Shown here: one piece after another, positions 42,619-50,371 of the stretch
How positions within the stretch are numbered: the first letter of the stretch is position 1
Layout of the letters: each line of letters opens with the position of its first letter
NCBI RefSeq assembly: GCF_034259325.1
Contig: NZ_JAXIVS010000002.1
Span: forward strand, 186,001-250,000
Origin: Hyalangium ruber
GTDB lineage: Bacteria > Myxococcota > Myxococcia > Myxococcales > Myxococcaceae
Length of the DNA stretch: 64,000 bases
Reading direction: 5' to 3'
The notes under the pieces: generated by a model
The model's input: the letters and a program-made list of their open reading frames with translations, nothing else
Databases searched by the model: none
What the model was told of the DNA's origin: nothing
Translations under genes and position numbers: made by a program

Positions 42619-42686
42619 GCGGATCCACGGGAAGACAGGGGGCCCTCGGGCGGTTGGGGGGTCCCTGAATCGATAGGAGAGCTGCC

Positions 42687-44129
42687 ATGCGCCTCGTCAG
42701 GACCCAAGAAACGGCGGAGACCCAGCGTCCGCTGCAGGAAGCTTTCGAGCGGCTCCAGGCGCGCCGATGGCAGCAGGCCCAGACGGACGCCCGGGAGCGC
42801 CTGGCCCGGTTGGAGCGATTGAAGGCCCTGCTGCTGGATCGGCGCGAGGCGATGGCGGAGGCGCTCTACGCGGACTTCCGCAAGCCGCGCGCCGAGGCGG
42901 AGAGCACCGAGCTGCTGCCCGTGCTGATGGAGCTGGCGCACACGCTCAAGCACCTGAAGTCCTGGATGAAGCCACGCAAGGTGGGCACGCCGCTGCTGCT
43001 GGCGGGGACGAGCAGCGAGGTGCGCTACGAGCCCAAGGGCGTGGTGCTGGTGCTGGCGCCGTGGAACTACCCGCTGGCCCTGGCCCTCAACCCGTTGATT
43101 ACAGCGGTGGCGGCGGGCAACTGCGTGATGCTCAAGCCCAGCGAGAAGACGCCGCACACGGCGGCCTTCATCGCGTCGCTGGTGCAGGACACCTTCGACT
43201 CCTCCGAGGTGGCGGTGGTGCAGGGAGGTCCGGAGGTGGGTGACGCGCTGCTGCGGCTGCCGTTCGACCACATCTTCTTCACGGGCGGGCCGCGCATCGG
43301 CCGCAAGGTGATGGAGGCGGCGGCGCGGCACCTGTCCAGCGTGACGCTGGAGCTGGGCGGCAAGTCCCCGGCGGTGGTGGACGCGACGGCGGATGTGAAG
43401 GCGGCGGCCGAACGCATCATCTGGGGCAAGTTCCTCAACGCGGGACAAACGTGCATCGCGCCGGACTACGTGTACGTGCATGCCTCGAAGGAGGAGGCGT
43501 TCCTCTCCGAGGTGAAGGAGGCGCTGGAGCGCTTCTACGGGAAGACGGAGGAGGCGCGCCGGGCGAGCCCGGACCTGTGCCGGCTGGTGGACGCCGCGGC
43601 GTTCACGCGGGTGCGCGGGCTGCTGGACCGGACGGTGACCGCGGGAGCGCGGGTGGTGGCCGGGGGCGTGGTGGATGAGGAGAGCCGCTACATCGCGCCC
43701 ACCGTGCTGGCGGATGTGACGGAAGAGGCGGCGGTGATGGAGGAGGAGATCTTCGGTCCGGTGCTGCCGGTGCTGCGCTACGAGAAGCCGGAGAAGGTGG
43801 TGGAGACGATTCGCGGCGGAGGCAAGCCGCTGGCGCTCTACCTCTTCAGCCAGGACGAGGACGCGGTGGAGCGACTGCTGCGGCAGACGTCCGCGGGCGG
43901 GACGATGGTGAACAACGTGGTCATCCACATCACCAACCCGAACCTGCCCTTCGGAGGCACGGGGCAGAGCGGAATGGGCGCCTACCACGGCGAGGCGGGC
44001 TTCCGGGAGCTGAGCCACGCCCGGTCGGTCATGCGGCAGGGGCGCGCGTCCCTGGCCCACTTCTTCTTCCCGCCCTACACGGGCAAGGCGCAGCAGCTGG
44101 CACGGCTCGCCAGTCGCCTGTTCGAGTAA
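42687..44129 (+). CDS. ALDH3-type aldehyde dehydrogenase, copy 2
   Basis: 480-aa paralog of the preceding enzyme, sharing long runs (YEPKGVVLVLAPWNYP, LKHLKSWMKP, KVGTPLLLAG), so a tandem gene duplication is likely. The catalytic Glu (VTLELGGKSPA) and Cys (GQTCIAPDYVYV) are kept. It lacks the N-terminal extension of copy 1. AGGAGAG precedes ATG 42687. The two copies may differ in chain-length preference. Probably in the same transcript. Confidence 0.92.
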   Translation: MRLVRTQETAETQRPLQEAFERLQARRWQQAQTDARERLARLERLKALLLDRREAMAEALYADFRKPRAEAESTELLPVLMELAHTLKHLKSWMKPRKVGTPLLLAGTSSEVRYEPKGVVLVLAPWNYPLALALNPLITAVAAGNCVMLKPSEKTPHTAAFIASLVQDTFDSSEVAVVQGGPEVGDALLRLPFDHIFFTGGPRIGRKVMEAAARHLSSVTLELGGKSPAVVDATADVKAAAERIIWGKFLNAGQTCIAPDYVYVHASKEEAFLSEVKEALERFYGKTEEARRASPDLCRLVDAAAFTRVRGLLDRTVTAGARVVAGGVVDEESRYIAPTVLADVTEEAAVMEEEIFGPVLPVLRYEKPEKVVETIRGGGKPLALYLFSQDEDAVERLLRQTSAGGTMVNNVVIHITNPNLPFGGTGQSGMGAYHGEAGFRELSHARSVMRQGRASLAHFFFPPYTGKAQQLARLASRLFE

Positions 44130-44146
44130 GTAGAGCGGTGCCGGTC

Positions 44147-44165
44147 GGCGCCATAGAGTGGCGCC
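44147..44165 (+). promoter_or_regulatory. Hairpin directly before a GTG start
   Basis: GGCGCC (44147-44152) and GGCGCC (44160-44165) flank ATAGAGT and can pair as a 6-bp stem. It ends at the base before GTG 44166, where a ribosome site would be expected but is absent. It may limit translation of the B3/B4 gene or mark a wrongly placed start. Confidence 0.3.
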
Positions 44166-44792
44166 GTGCTGACCGTCGACCCTCATCCCCTCCTGGACGC
44201 CCTCGCCTTCACCACCACGTTCCCGGAGCCCCTGTCCGCGCGGCCCTCGCCGGACTGGCTGACCGCGCTGCTCAAGCCGGATGCCTCCGCGCCCCTGAGC
44301 AGCGATGACGCCGTGCGCGGCGCCGTGCGCGACCTGCTGCGCCACGGCGGCTACAAGCCCACCGGCCGGGGCAAGCCCGCCTCCGAGTACCTCGTGCGCG
44401 CCGCCGGAGATGGCTCCCTCGGCTCCATCAACGCCGCCGTGGATGCCTGCAACGCCGTGTCCCTCCACAGCGGCCTGCCCATCAGCGTGGTGGACCTCGA
44501 CCGGGCCAAGGCGCCCTTCCGCCTCGGCATCGCGCCGGCTGGCTCCGAGTACATCTTCAACGCGTCCGGGCAGACCATCGACCTGAGCGGCCTGCTGTGC
44601 CTCTTCGACGCCGAGGGCCCCTGCGCCAACGCGGTGAAGGACGCCCAGCGCACCAAGACGAACGCGGACACCCGCCGCACCCTCACCGTCCTCTGGGGCA
44701 CCCAGGCCCTGGGCGACCGCACCGCCCGCACCTTCTCGTGGTACCGCGAGCTGCTCGAGCGCCTCGGGGCTACCGTGGAGCGCATATCCTGA
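44166..44792 (+). CDS. Stand-alone B3/B4 tRNA-binding-domain protein
   Basis: 208-aa protein carrying the B3/B4 fold of phenylalanyl-tRNA synthetase beta subunits: INAAVDACNAVSLHSGLPIS and VVDLDRAKAPFRLGIAP are the best part, followed by EGPCANAVKDAQRTKTNADT. Free-standing B3/B4 proteins occur in many bacteria and are suggested to edit mischarged amino acids or bind nucleotides. No synthetase is nearby. GTG 44166 is uncertain (hairpin immediately before it). Its stop overlaps the phosphotransferase start by 4 bases. Confidence 0.8.
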   Translation: MLTVDPHPLLDALAFTTTFPEPLSARPSPDWLTALLKPDASAPLSSDDAVRGAVRDLLRHGGYKPTGRGKPASEYLVRAAGDGSLGSINAAVDACNAVSLHSGLPISVVDLDRAKAPFRLGIAPAGSEYIFNASGQTIDLSGLLCLFDAEGPCANAVKDAQRTKTNADTRRTLTVLWGTQALGDRTARTFSWYRELLERLGATVERIS

Positions 44793-45892
44793 ACCCGCCC
44801 GAACTGGAGCTGCTGCTGGCCGATGGCGCCCGCGCGCTCTCCGCCACATGGGGGCGCCCCGTGCTCCTCAGCGAGCCCGAGGTGCTCGGTGCGGGGGCTC
44901 GCAGCCACGTGGTGCGCGCCCGCGTCGTCGGCGGCGAGGTGCAGAGCGTCGTCCTCAAGCACTTCCGGGAAGAGCCCGTGTGCGGGCTCGATGACTGGGC
45001 GGGCACCCTCTTCCTCACCCGGCGCGGCATCCCCGGCAGCCCGCGCTTCCTGGCCGGCAGCGAGGAGGCGCGCCTCTTCGTCATGGAGGACCTCGGCCGG
45101 GGCCAGAGCCTCGACTCCCTGTTTCGCGGCGACGACCCGCAGATCGCCAGCAGTGCCTTGCTCTCCATCGTCCGGCTCACCGCCGAGCTCCACGTGCGCA
45201 CGCTGGGCGCGCAAGCCGAGTACGACGCCGTGCGCCAGGCCGTGGAGCCCCGCCACGAGCGGGTGCGCATCGAGAACGCGCGCTACCTCGTGGACAACGC
45301 CAGCCGGCTGAGTCGCTGGGTCGAGGCCGTGGGCGCGCAAGAGGCGCCGGGCACGCTCGCGGACCTGGAGCAGCTCTCGCGTACGCTCGCGGATCCCGGG
45401 CCCTTCCTCGCCTTCACCCACGGGGACATGGCGCCCAGCAACACGGTCTTCACCCGCGACGGCCCGCACCTCGTGGACTTCGAATACGCGGGCATGCGCC
45501 ACGCGCTTTATGACGCGCTGATGTGGCTCATCTCCGTGCCGCTGCCGGAAGAGCTCTCCACGCGCGCGGACGTCGCCTACCGCCTCGTGCTGGCGCAGGG
45601 CTGCGAGGCGGCCCGGGTGGACTCCGAGTACGCCCGCGCATGCGCCACGGTGGTCGCCGCGCGCACGGTGAACGTCTTCCAGTGGATCTCTCCCAAGGCC
45701 CTGGAGCGGGACCGCGAGTGGGCGCCGGGCTTCACCGAGCGCAACGCGCTGCTGCACCACCTCGAGCGCTGCCGCCTGCTGCTGGAGCCCCTCAACCCCG
45801 TGCCCGCGCTGGCAAGCACCCTCGCGTCGCTGGAGGCGCGCCTGCGCGAGCGCTGGACGGTGGAGCCCTTCGTCTGGCCCGCGCTCCGCTGA
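44789..45892 (+). CDS. APH-family phosphotransferase (CTG start likely)
   Basis: 367-aa kinase-like protein. The catalytic loop is FTHGDMAPSNTVF (Brenner-type HGD-x4-N), and the metal site is HLVDFEYAGMRHALYD. Upstream are a Gly loop in PEVLGAGARSH and a Lys in VVLKHF. APH-fold proteins phosphorylate small molecules, such as sugars, amino acids or antibiotics. No ATG, GTG or TTG lies near the expected N-terminus. CTG 44789 overlaps the preceding stop in the same 4-base style as other genes here (CTGA), making CTG the best start; GTG 44597 would need a 196-base overlap. Confidence 0.8.
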   Translation: MNPPELELLLADGARALSATWGRPVLLSEPEVLGAGARSHVVRARVVGGEVQSVVLKHFREEPVCGLDDWAGTLFLTRRGIPGSPRFLAGSEEARLFVMEDLGRGQSLDSLFRGDDPQIASSALLSIVRLTAELHVRTLGAQAEYDAVRQAVEPRHERVRIENARYLVDNASRLSRWVEAVGAQEAPGTLADLEQLSRTLADPGPFLAFTHGDMAPSNTVFTRDGPHLVDFEYAGMRHALYDALMWLISVPLPEELSTRADVAYRLVLAQGCEAARVDSEYARACATVVAARTVNVFQWISPKALERDREWAPGFTERNALLHHLERCRLLLEPLNPVPALASTLASLEARLRERWTVEPFVWPALR

Positions 45893-45893
45893 G

Positions 45894-46379
45894 TCACACC
45901 TTCAGCCCGGCCCGGATGGCGGCGACCACCTCCTCGGGCTCCCGCGCCACATCCACCTCCAGCGCGTCCTCCGGCGCCTCCAGCGTCTCGAACTGGCTGT
46001 CCAGCAGGCTCGGCGGCATGAAGTGTCCCTGGCGCAGCTTCAACCGGCGGGCGATCTCCTCCCGAGGAGCGCTCAGGTACACCCACCGCACCCGCGAGGG
46101 GTCTACCGTGAGCAGCAGCCGGTAGCTCCGCCGCAGCCCCGAGCAGGCCACCACCAGGTCCTCGCCTCGCGTCACCGCCTCCGCGATGAGCCCGCGCAGC
46201 CGCTCCAGCCACGGGGCGCGATCCACGTCCGTCAGCGGCACCCCCGAAGCCATCTTCGCCACGTTCTCCGGCGGGTGGAAATCGTCTCCCTCCAGGAAGC
46301 GCCACCCCAGGGCCTCCGCCAGCCGCTTGCCCAGCGTCGTCTTCCCCGCTCCCGCCACTCCCATGAGGATGATCACCAT
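45894..46379 (-). CDS. gntK: Gluconokinase
   Basis: 161-aa protein of GntK size. Walker A is MGVAGAGKTTLGKRLAEALG; family motifs EGDDFHPPENVAKMASG and PLTDVDRAPWLERLR follow, then VVACSGLRRSYR and HFMPPSLLDSQFETLE. It phosphorylates gluconate to 6-phosphogluconate for the pentose phosphate or Entner-Doudoroff pathways, in the cytoplasm. ATG 46379 has GGAGG 9 bases upstream, better than TTG 46388. It is convergent with the phosphotransferase gene, stops 1 base apart. No gluconate transporter is seen nearby. Confidence 0.93.
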   Translation of the reverse strand: MVIILMGVAGAGKTTLGKRLAEALGWRFLEGDDFHPPENVAKMASGVPLTDVDRAPWLERLRGLIAEAVTRGEDLVVACSGLRRSYRLLLTVDPSRVRWVYLSAPREEIARRLKLRQGHFMPPSLLDSQFETLEAPEDALEVDVAREPEEVVAAIRAGLKV

Positions 46380-46505
46380 GCGCCGCAACCTCCGAAGGCG
46401 TCTCCCACTTACCCACCTTCCAGGGTCCTCCGTCTACGTCAGACCCGCCGGATACGATTCTGTTCGTCGCCGCGAGGAACTCGCGGCGTTGTGAGAGGAC
46501 AACTC

Positions 46506-47603
46506 GTGGCCGATATCGCGAATGGCGAGCAGCTCGAAGTCAAAGGTTCTGGCGCCAAGCCGTACATCCTGAAGAACACCGGCGGTGTGTACTCCTGCAC
46601 CTGCCCCGCCTGGCGCAACCAGTCCGTGGCCATCGAGCGCCGCACCTGCAAGCACCTGCGCAAGATTCGCGGCGACGCGGCCGAGGACGCCCGCACCCAG
46701 GCGGCAGCCTCCGGCGCTTCGGCCAGCCCCTCCACCAACCGCGCCCGGAACCGCGCCGCGCCGGCCTCGAGCGCCAGCGCCACGTCGAGCGACGCCAAGG
46801 CCCCACCGGTGCTGCTGGCCCACTCGTGGACGAACGACACGGACCTCACCGGCTGGTGGATGAGCGAGAAGCTCGATGGCGTGCGCGCCTACTGGGACGG
46901 CAAGCGCTTCCTGTCGCGCCAGGGCAATCCCTTCTACGCCCCGGCCTGGTTCACCGAGAAGCTGCCGGATTACCCGCTGGATGGGGAGCTGTTCGGCGGG
47001 CGAAAGAAGTTCCAGCGCACCGTCAGCGTCGTGCGGCGGCAGGACCAGAGCGACGATTGGAAGGAGCTGGCCTTCGTCATCTTCGATGCGCCCTCGCTGG
47101 ACGCTCCCTTCGAGGAGCGCCTCGCTCACTGCCAGCAGTTCGTGGAAGACGTGGCGCCGCCCTATGCCGAGTGGCTGGAGCACCAGCCCTGCCAGAGCGT
47201 GAAGCACCTGCGCGAGGAGCTGGCGCGCGTGGAGGGGCTCGGAGGCGAAGGGCTGATGCTGCGCCAGCCCGGCTCGCGCTACGAGGCAGGCCGCTCCTAC
47301 ACGCTGCTGAAGGTGAAGAGCTTCCATGACGACGAGGCGCGCGTCATCGGCCACCAGCCCGGTGCCGGCCGGCACAAGGGGCGGCTGGGTGCCCTCGAGG
47401 TGGAGCTGCGCAACGGCACCCGCTTCTCGGTGGGCACCGGCCTGTCCGACGCCGAGCGCGAGAACCCTCCCGGCCTCGGCAGCATCATCACCTTCCGCTA
47501 CCAGGAGCTCTCCAACGACGGCGTGCCGCGCTTCCCCTCGTACGTGGGCGTGCGCATCGACGCCGAGCCCTGGAAGCCCACCGCCCGCGGCAAGCGCGCC
47601 TGA
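46506..47603 (+). CDS. ATP-dependent DNA ligase with SWIM zinc finger
   Basis: 365-aa ligase. Residues 29-50 form a SWIM zinc finger (Cys31, Cys33, Cys48, His50: YSCTCPAW and RRTCKHL). A disordered Ala/Ser linker follows (about 60-95). The nucleotidyltransferase core has the AMP-accepting motif SEKLDGVRAYW (Lys122), then LDGELF and GLMLRQPGS; an OB-type end carries IITFRYQELS. This short nonhomologous-style ligase is separate from the NAD ligase used in replication. SWIM fusion is reported in a few bacterial ligases and would aid DNA or partner binding. GTG 46506 has AGAGGA before it. Confidence 0.87.
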   Translation: MADIANGEQLEVKGSGAKPYILKNTGGVYSCTCPAWRNQSVAIERRTCKHLRKIRGDAAEDARTQAAASGASASPSTNRARNRAAPASSASATSSDAKAPPVLLAHSWTNDTDLTGWWMSEKLDGVRAYWDGKRFLSRQGNPFYAPAWFTEKLPDYPLDGELFGGRKKFQRTVSVVRRQDQSDDWKELAFVIFDAPSLDAPFEERLAHCQQFVEDVAPPYAEWLEHQPCQSVKHLREELARVEGLGGEGLMLRQPGSRYEAGRSYTLLKVKSFHDDEARVIGHQPGAGRHKGRLGALEVELRNGTRFSVGTGLSDAERENPPGLGSIITFRYQELSNDGVPRFPSYVGVRIDAEPWKPTARGKRA

Positions 47604-47662
47604 GGCTTCCTCCCGCGCTCCGGGGTGGGGCGCGGTGAACGATGTGTAGAACCGATAAAGCG

Positions 47663-47761
47663 CGAATTGAACGAATTGTCGACGCACCTTGGGTGACGGG
47701 GTGTGTCTGTGCGCCGCGTGGCACTGCAATGCCGCGAAGTCGCGTCGGACACACCGCGTCA
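47663..47761 (+). promoter_or_regulatory. Structured leader with near-perfect 16-bp inverted repeat
   Basis: In the 248-base gap before the kinase gene, TGACGGGGTGTGTCTG (47694-47709) matches the reverse complement of CGGACACACCGCGTCA (47746-47761) at 14 of 16 places. A second stem (CGTGGCA, loop CTGCAA, TGCCGCG) lies within. Just ahead, CGAATTG occurs twice (47663-47669, 47672-47678). It may be a structured RNA leader, operator region or decayed mobile element. The rest of 47604-47851 shows no convincing gene. Confidence 0.55.
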
Positions 47762-47851
47762 TCGCACCTGTCATTCGCGAAAAGTACACCCAGGCCGAAG
47801 CACACGTCTTGCAGACCGTGCGGGTCCCCTTTCTCAGTTTCTTAGACCCCC

Positions 47852-49369
47852 ATGCACTGCGAACTCTGCCTGTCGGAACATGCCGATGATGCGCTGTGCG
47901 GGAACGTGTCCTGGAGCCAGACGGGCCAGAACACGTCCGTAGAGCGTCGGGTCCGTCACACGCCCTCGAGCCCTGCGCGTGGGCTGGTGACACCTTCTCC
48001 CCGTGTCTACGCGACACCGCCCCCGCTGCGAGAGGCCGAGCCACCGATCGACCTGGTGGGCAAGCACCTGGGGCCCTACCTCGTGGTGCGCAAGCTGGGC
48101 TCGGGCGGCATGGGCACGGTGTACCTGGCGGAGCAGACGCGCATCGGCGCGCGGGTGGCGCTCAAGGTGCTGCACCCGCACCTGGGCCAGGACGCGAGCC
48201 TGCGCGCGCGCTTCTACGCCGAGGCCCGCACGGTGAACCTGGTGGGCCACCCCAACATCGTCCGCATCTTCGACATCAGCGAGGCGCCCGGCGGCCTGCA
48301 CTACTTCGTCATGGAGTACCTGGAGGGCGTGCCGCTGTCCCAGCTGTCCCGGCCGATGGAGCCGCAGTTGCTGGCGCACCTGCTCGAGCAGGCGTGTGAC
48401 GCGCTGGACGCCGCGCACCGCGCCGGGGTGGTGCATCGCGACCTCAAGCCGGACAACCTCTTCGTGGTGCGGCGCGAGGGGCAGCTGCCCTCGCTGAAGG
48501 TGCTCGACTTCGGCGTGGCCAAGGCGCGTGGGCCCAAGCCGCAGCCTGCGCTGACGGTGGTGGGCACCGTGCTGGGGACTCCGGCGTACATGTCTCCCGA
48601 GCAGTGGACGGGGCAGTCCGTGGACGGGCGCTCCGACATCTACGCGCTGGGAGTGACGGCGTACCTGGTGGCCACCGGGCGGCTGCCCTACCCGCGCGGC
48701 CAGATGGCGGAGCTGCTGCTGTCCTTCACGGCGCCGGGGCCGGTGCCACCGCACACGCTCAACCCGCGCATTCCCGTGGGGCTCTCCGAGGCCATCCTCC
48801 GCGCGCTGGCGCGGCGCCCGGAGGAGCGCTTCGCCACCGCGTTCGACTTCAAGCAGGCCGTGCTGGCCGGGGTGAACGCCCCGCCTCCGCCCGCGCCCAA
48901 GCCCATGCTCGGCGAGCTGGAGTCCTCTCCGCGAGGCCAGACGCCGGTGCCCATGTCCACCGTCTGTCTGCGCACGCCCCGGGCGCACGTGTCCCGCCCC
49001 GAGGCCGGGCCCTCCCGAAGCTGGGTGGCCCGCGTCCACCGCCGCAGCGGCACCGGAGAGGTGGAGGTGCAGTGCATCGAGCTGAGCCGGGGCGGCCTCT
49101 TCATGTGCTGCGCCGAGCCCTTCCCCCGCCTCTTCAGCCGGCTCGAGTTCACCCTGCTGCTCGAGGGAGAGACCGTCGAGTGCGTCGGCGAAGTCGTCCG
49201 GCACGTCGAGTCCGCGCAGGCGAGCACCTGGGGCATGCCGCCGGGCGTGGGGCTCCAGTTCATCAACCCCTCCCCGCGGCTGCGCGAGTACCTCCTGCGG
49301 CTGCGTCCCAACCGTCCCTCCACCGCCCAGGCCCCCGTGGCCCTGGCCCAAGAGTGTCCGCTGCTCTAG
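47852..49369 (+). CDS. Ser/Thr protein kinase with C-terminal PilZ-like domain
   Basis: 505-aa protein. The N-terminus (CELCLSEHADDALC) has Cys pairs that could hold zinc. The kinase domain (about 75-345) shows the Gly loop LGSGGMGTVY, Lys in ALKVLHPHL, catalytic HRDLKPDN (195-202), DFG in VLDFGVAKARG and TPAYMSPEQW. All active residues are present. After a Pro-rich hinge, the C-terminal ~100 residues (IELSRGGLFMCC, GEVVRHVE, GVGLQFINPS) look like a PilZ domain, which would bind cyclic di-GMP. This links phosphorylation to second-messenger levels, as in myxobacterial motility and development. No membrane segment. Confidence 0.9.
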   Translation: MHCELCLSEHADDALCGNVSWSQTGQNTSVERRVRHTPSSPARGLVTPSPRVYATPPPLREAEPPIDLVGKHLGPYLVVRKLGSGGMGTVYLAEQTRIGARVALKVLHPHLGQDASLRARFYAEARTVNLVGHPNIVRIFDISEAPGGLHYFVMEYLEGVPLSQLSRPMEPQLLAHLLEQACDALDAAHRAGVVHRDLKPDNLFVVRREGQLPSLKVLDFGVAKARGPKPQPALTVVGTVLGTPAYMSPEQWTGQSVDGRSDIYALGVTAYLVATGRLPYPRGQMAELLLSFTAPGPVPPHTLNPRIPVGLSEAILRALARRPEERFATAFDFKQAVLAGVNAPPPPAPKPMLGELESSPRGQTPVPMSTVCLRTPRAHVSRPEAGPSRSWVARVHRRSGTGEVEVQCIELSRGGLFMCCAEPFPRLFSRLEFTLLLEGETVECVGEVVRHVESAQASTWGMPPGVGLQFINPSPRLREYLLRLRPNRPSTAQAPVALAQECPLL

Positions 49370-49485
49370 TCACTCTCGGTGTTTCCTGATCAACTCCGGG
49401 TAAACGTTATCTTCTCAACTCACTGGACTTCCCTGGATTCACCCCCCTGCAGTGGCCCCCATCACGCCATTACCCTGCAGGGCAC

Positions 49486-50370
49486 ATGAAACGCTTGGAG
49501 CGCAAAGCGAAGACGGTCACTCGGGCCGGGGCTCTTTGCGGGCTCTGGCTGCTGGGGTTGGGGTTGTTGCTGGGCGCCTGCCGGGATCCCGCCAAGGCCT
49601 CGGGGACGGCGCTCTTCGTCACCATCGACTTCCCCCCCACGCTGTTGATGGATCAGATCCGCATCTCGGCCACGGTGGAGGACAGCAACATCGGTCCCCA
49701 CCTGCTGCCGGAGGAGCCCGAGCGGCTGCTGGCCAACGGCGACTCGTTCCGCCTGCTGCTGCCCTCGGTGGCGGACCAATCGCAGGCGGAGGTGCGCATC
49801 GAAGGCCTGGCCAACGGCACCCCGGTGGCGCTGGGCACGGAGCAGGCGCAGGTGCGCGAGGGCTATGAGGTGGAGGTCCCCGTGCGGCTGGAGCCCTGGT
49901 CTCCGGATGGCGGCGAGCCGGACGGCGGGACTCCGGATGGAGGGACGGATGGGGGCACTCCTGTCTGTGCCAATTGCCCCAATGGCTGCTGCATGGGTGG
50001 CTCATGCACCACCTCCACGTTCAACACCTGCGGCACGGGGGGCGTGGCCTGCGTGATGTGCGACACGGACACCGCGAACGCCTGCAACACCTCGGGCGCC
50101 TGCGTGTGTGGCCAGAACCCGGCGTGCGACCCAGTGCGCGCGGATCGCTGCGCCAACGGCCAGTGCCGGTGCGGCGGCAATGCCATGTGCGATCCGGGCC
50201 AGCAGTGCGTGGGGGGCCAGTGCCGGTGCAGCCCCAGCTCGTGCGATGGGTGCTGCGTCAACAACCTGTGCGCGCCCGGCAACTGGAGGACCTTGTGCGG
50301 CAAGGGCGGCTCGGTGTGCAAGAGCTGCAACAAGAACCAGACCTGCAGCGCCGACGGCACCTGCACCTGA
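49486..50370 (+). CDS. Cys-rich lipoprotein of myxobacterial surface type
   Basis: 294-aa lipoprotein with lipobox LLGAC. Residues ~35-140 form an Ig-like or beta domain (FVTIDFPPTLLMDQIRISAT). A short repeated linker PDGG(E/T)PDGGT follows, then ~130 residues with over 20 cysteines in C-x2-C, CC and GQCRC patterns (CANCPNGCC, DPGQQCVGGQCRC, SCNKNQTC). The Cys-rich end resembles EGF-like or disulfide-rich surface modules common in myxobacteria. It would sit on the outer membrane facing outwards. ATG 49486 has only a weak ribosome site. Converges with the ceramidase gene, 1 base apart. Confidence 0.82.
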   Translation: MKRLERKAKTVTRAGALCGLWLLGLGLLLGACRDPAKASGTALFVTIDFPPTLLMDQIRISATVEDSNIGPHLLPEEPERLLANGDSFRLLLPSVADQSQAEVRIEGLANGTPVALGTEQAQVREGYEVEVPVRLEPWSPDGGEPDGGTPDGGTDGGTPVCANCPNGCCMGGSCTTSTFNTCGTGGVACVMCDTDTANACNTSGACVCGQNPACDPVRADRCANGQCRCGGNAMCDPGQQCVGGQCRCSPSSCDGCCVNNLCAPGNWRTLCGKGGSVCKSCNKNQTCSADGTCT

Positions 50371-50371
50371 G

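Noticed and set aside
47694-47761. Miniature transposable element
   Set aside because: Arms are strong, but no clean target duplication borders them and only one copy is seen in the window, so a leader structure is as likely.
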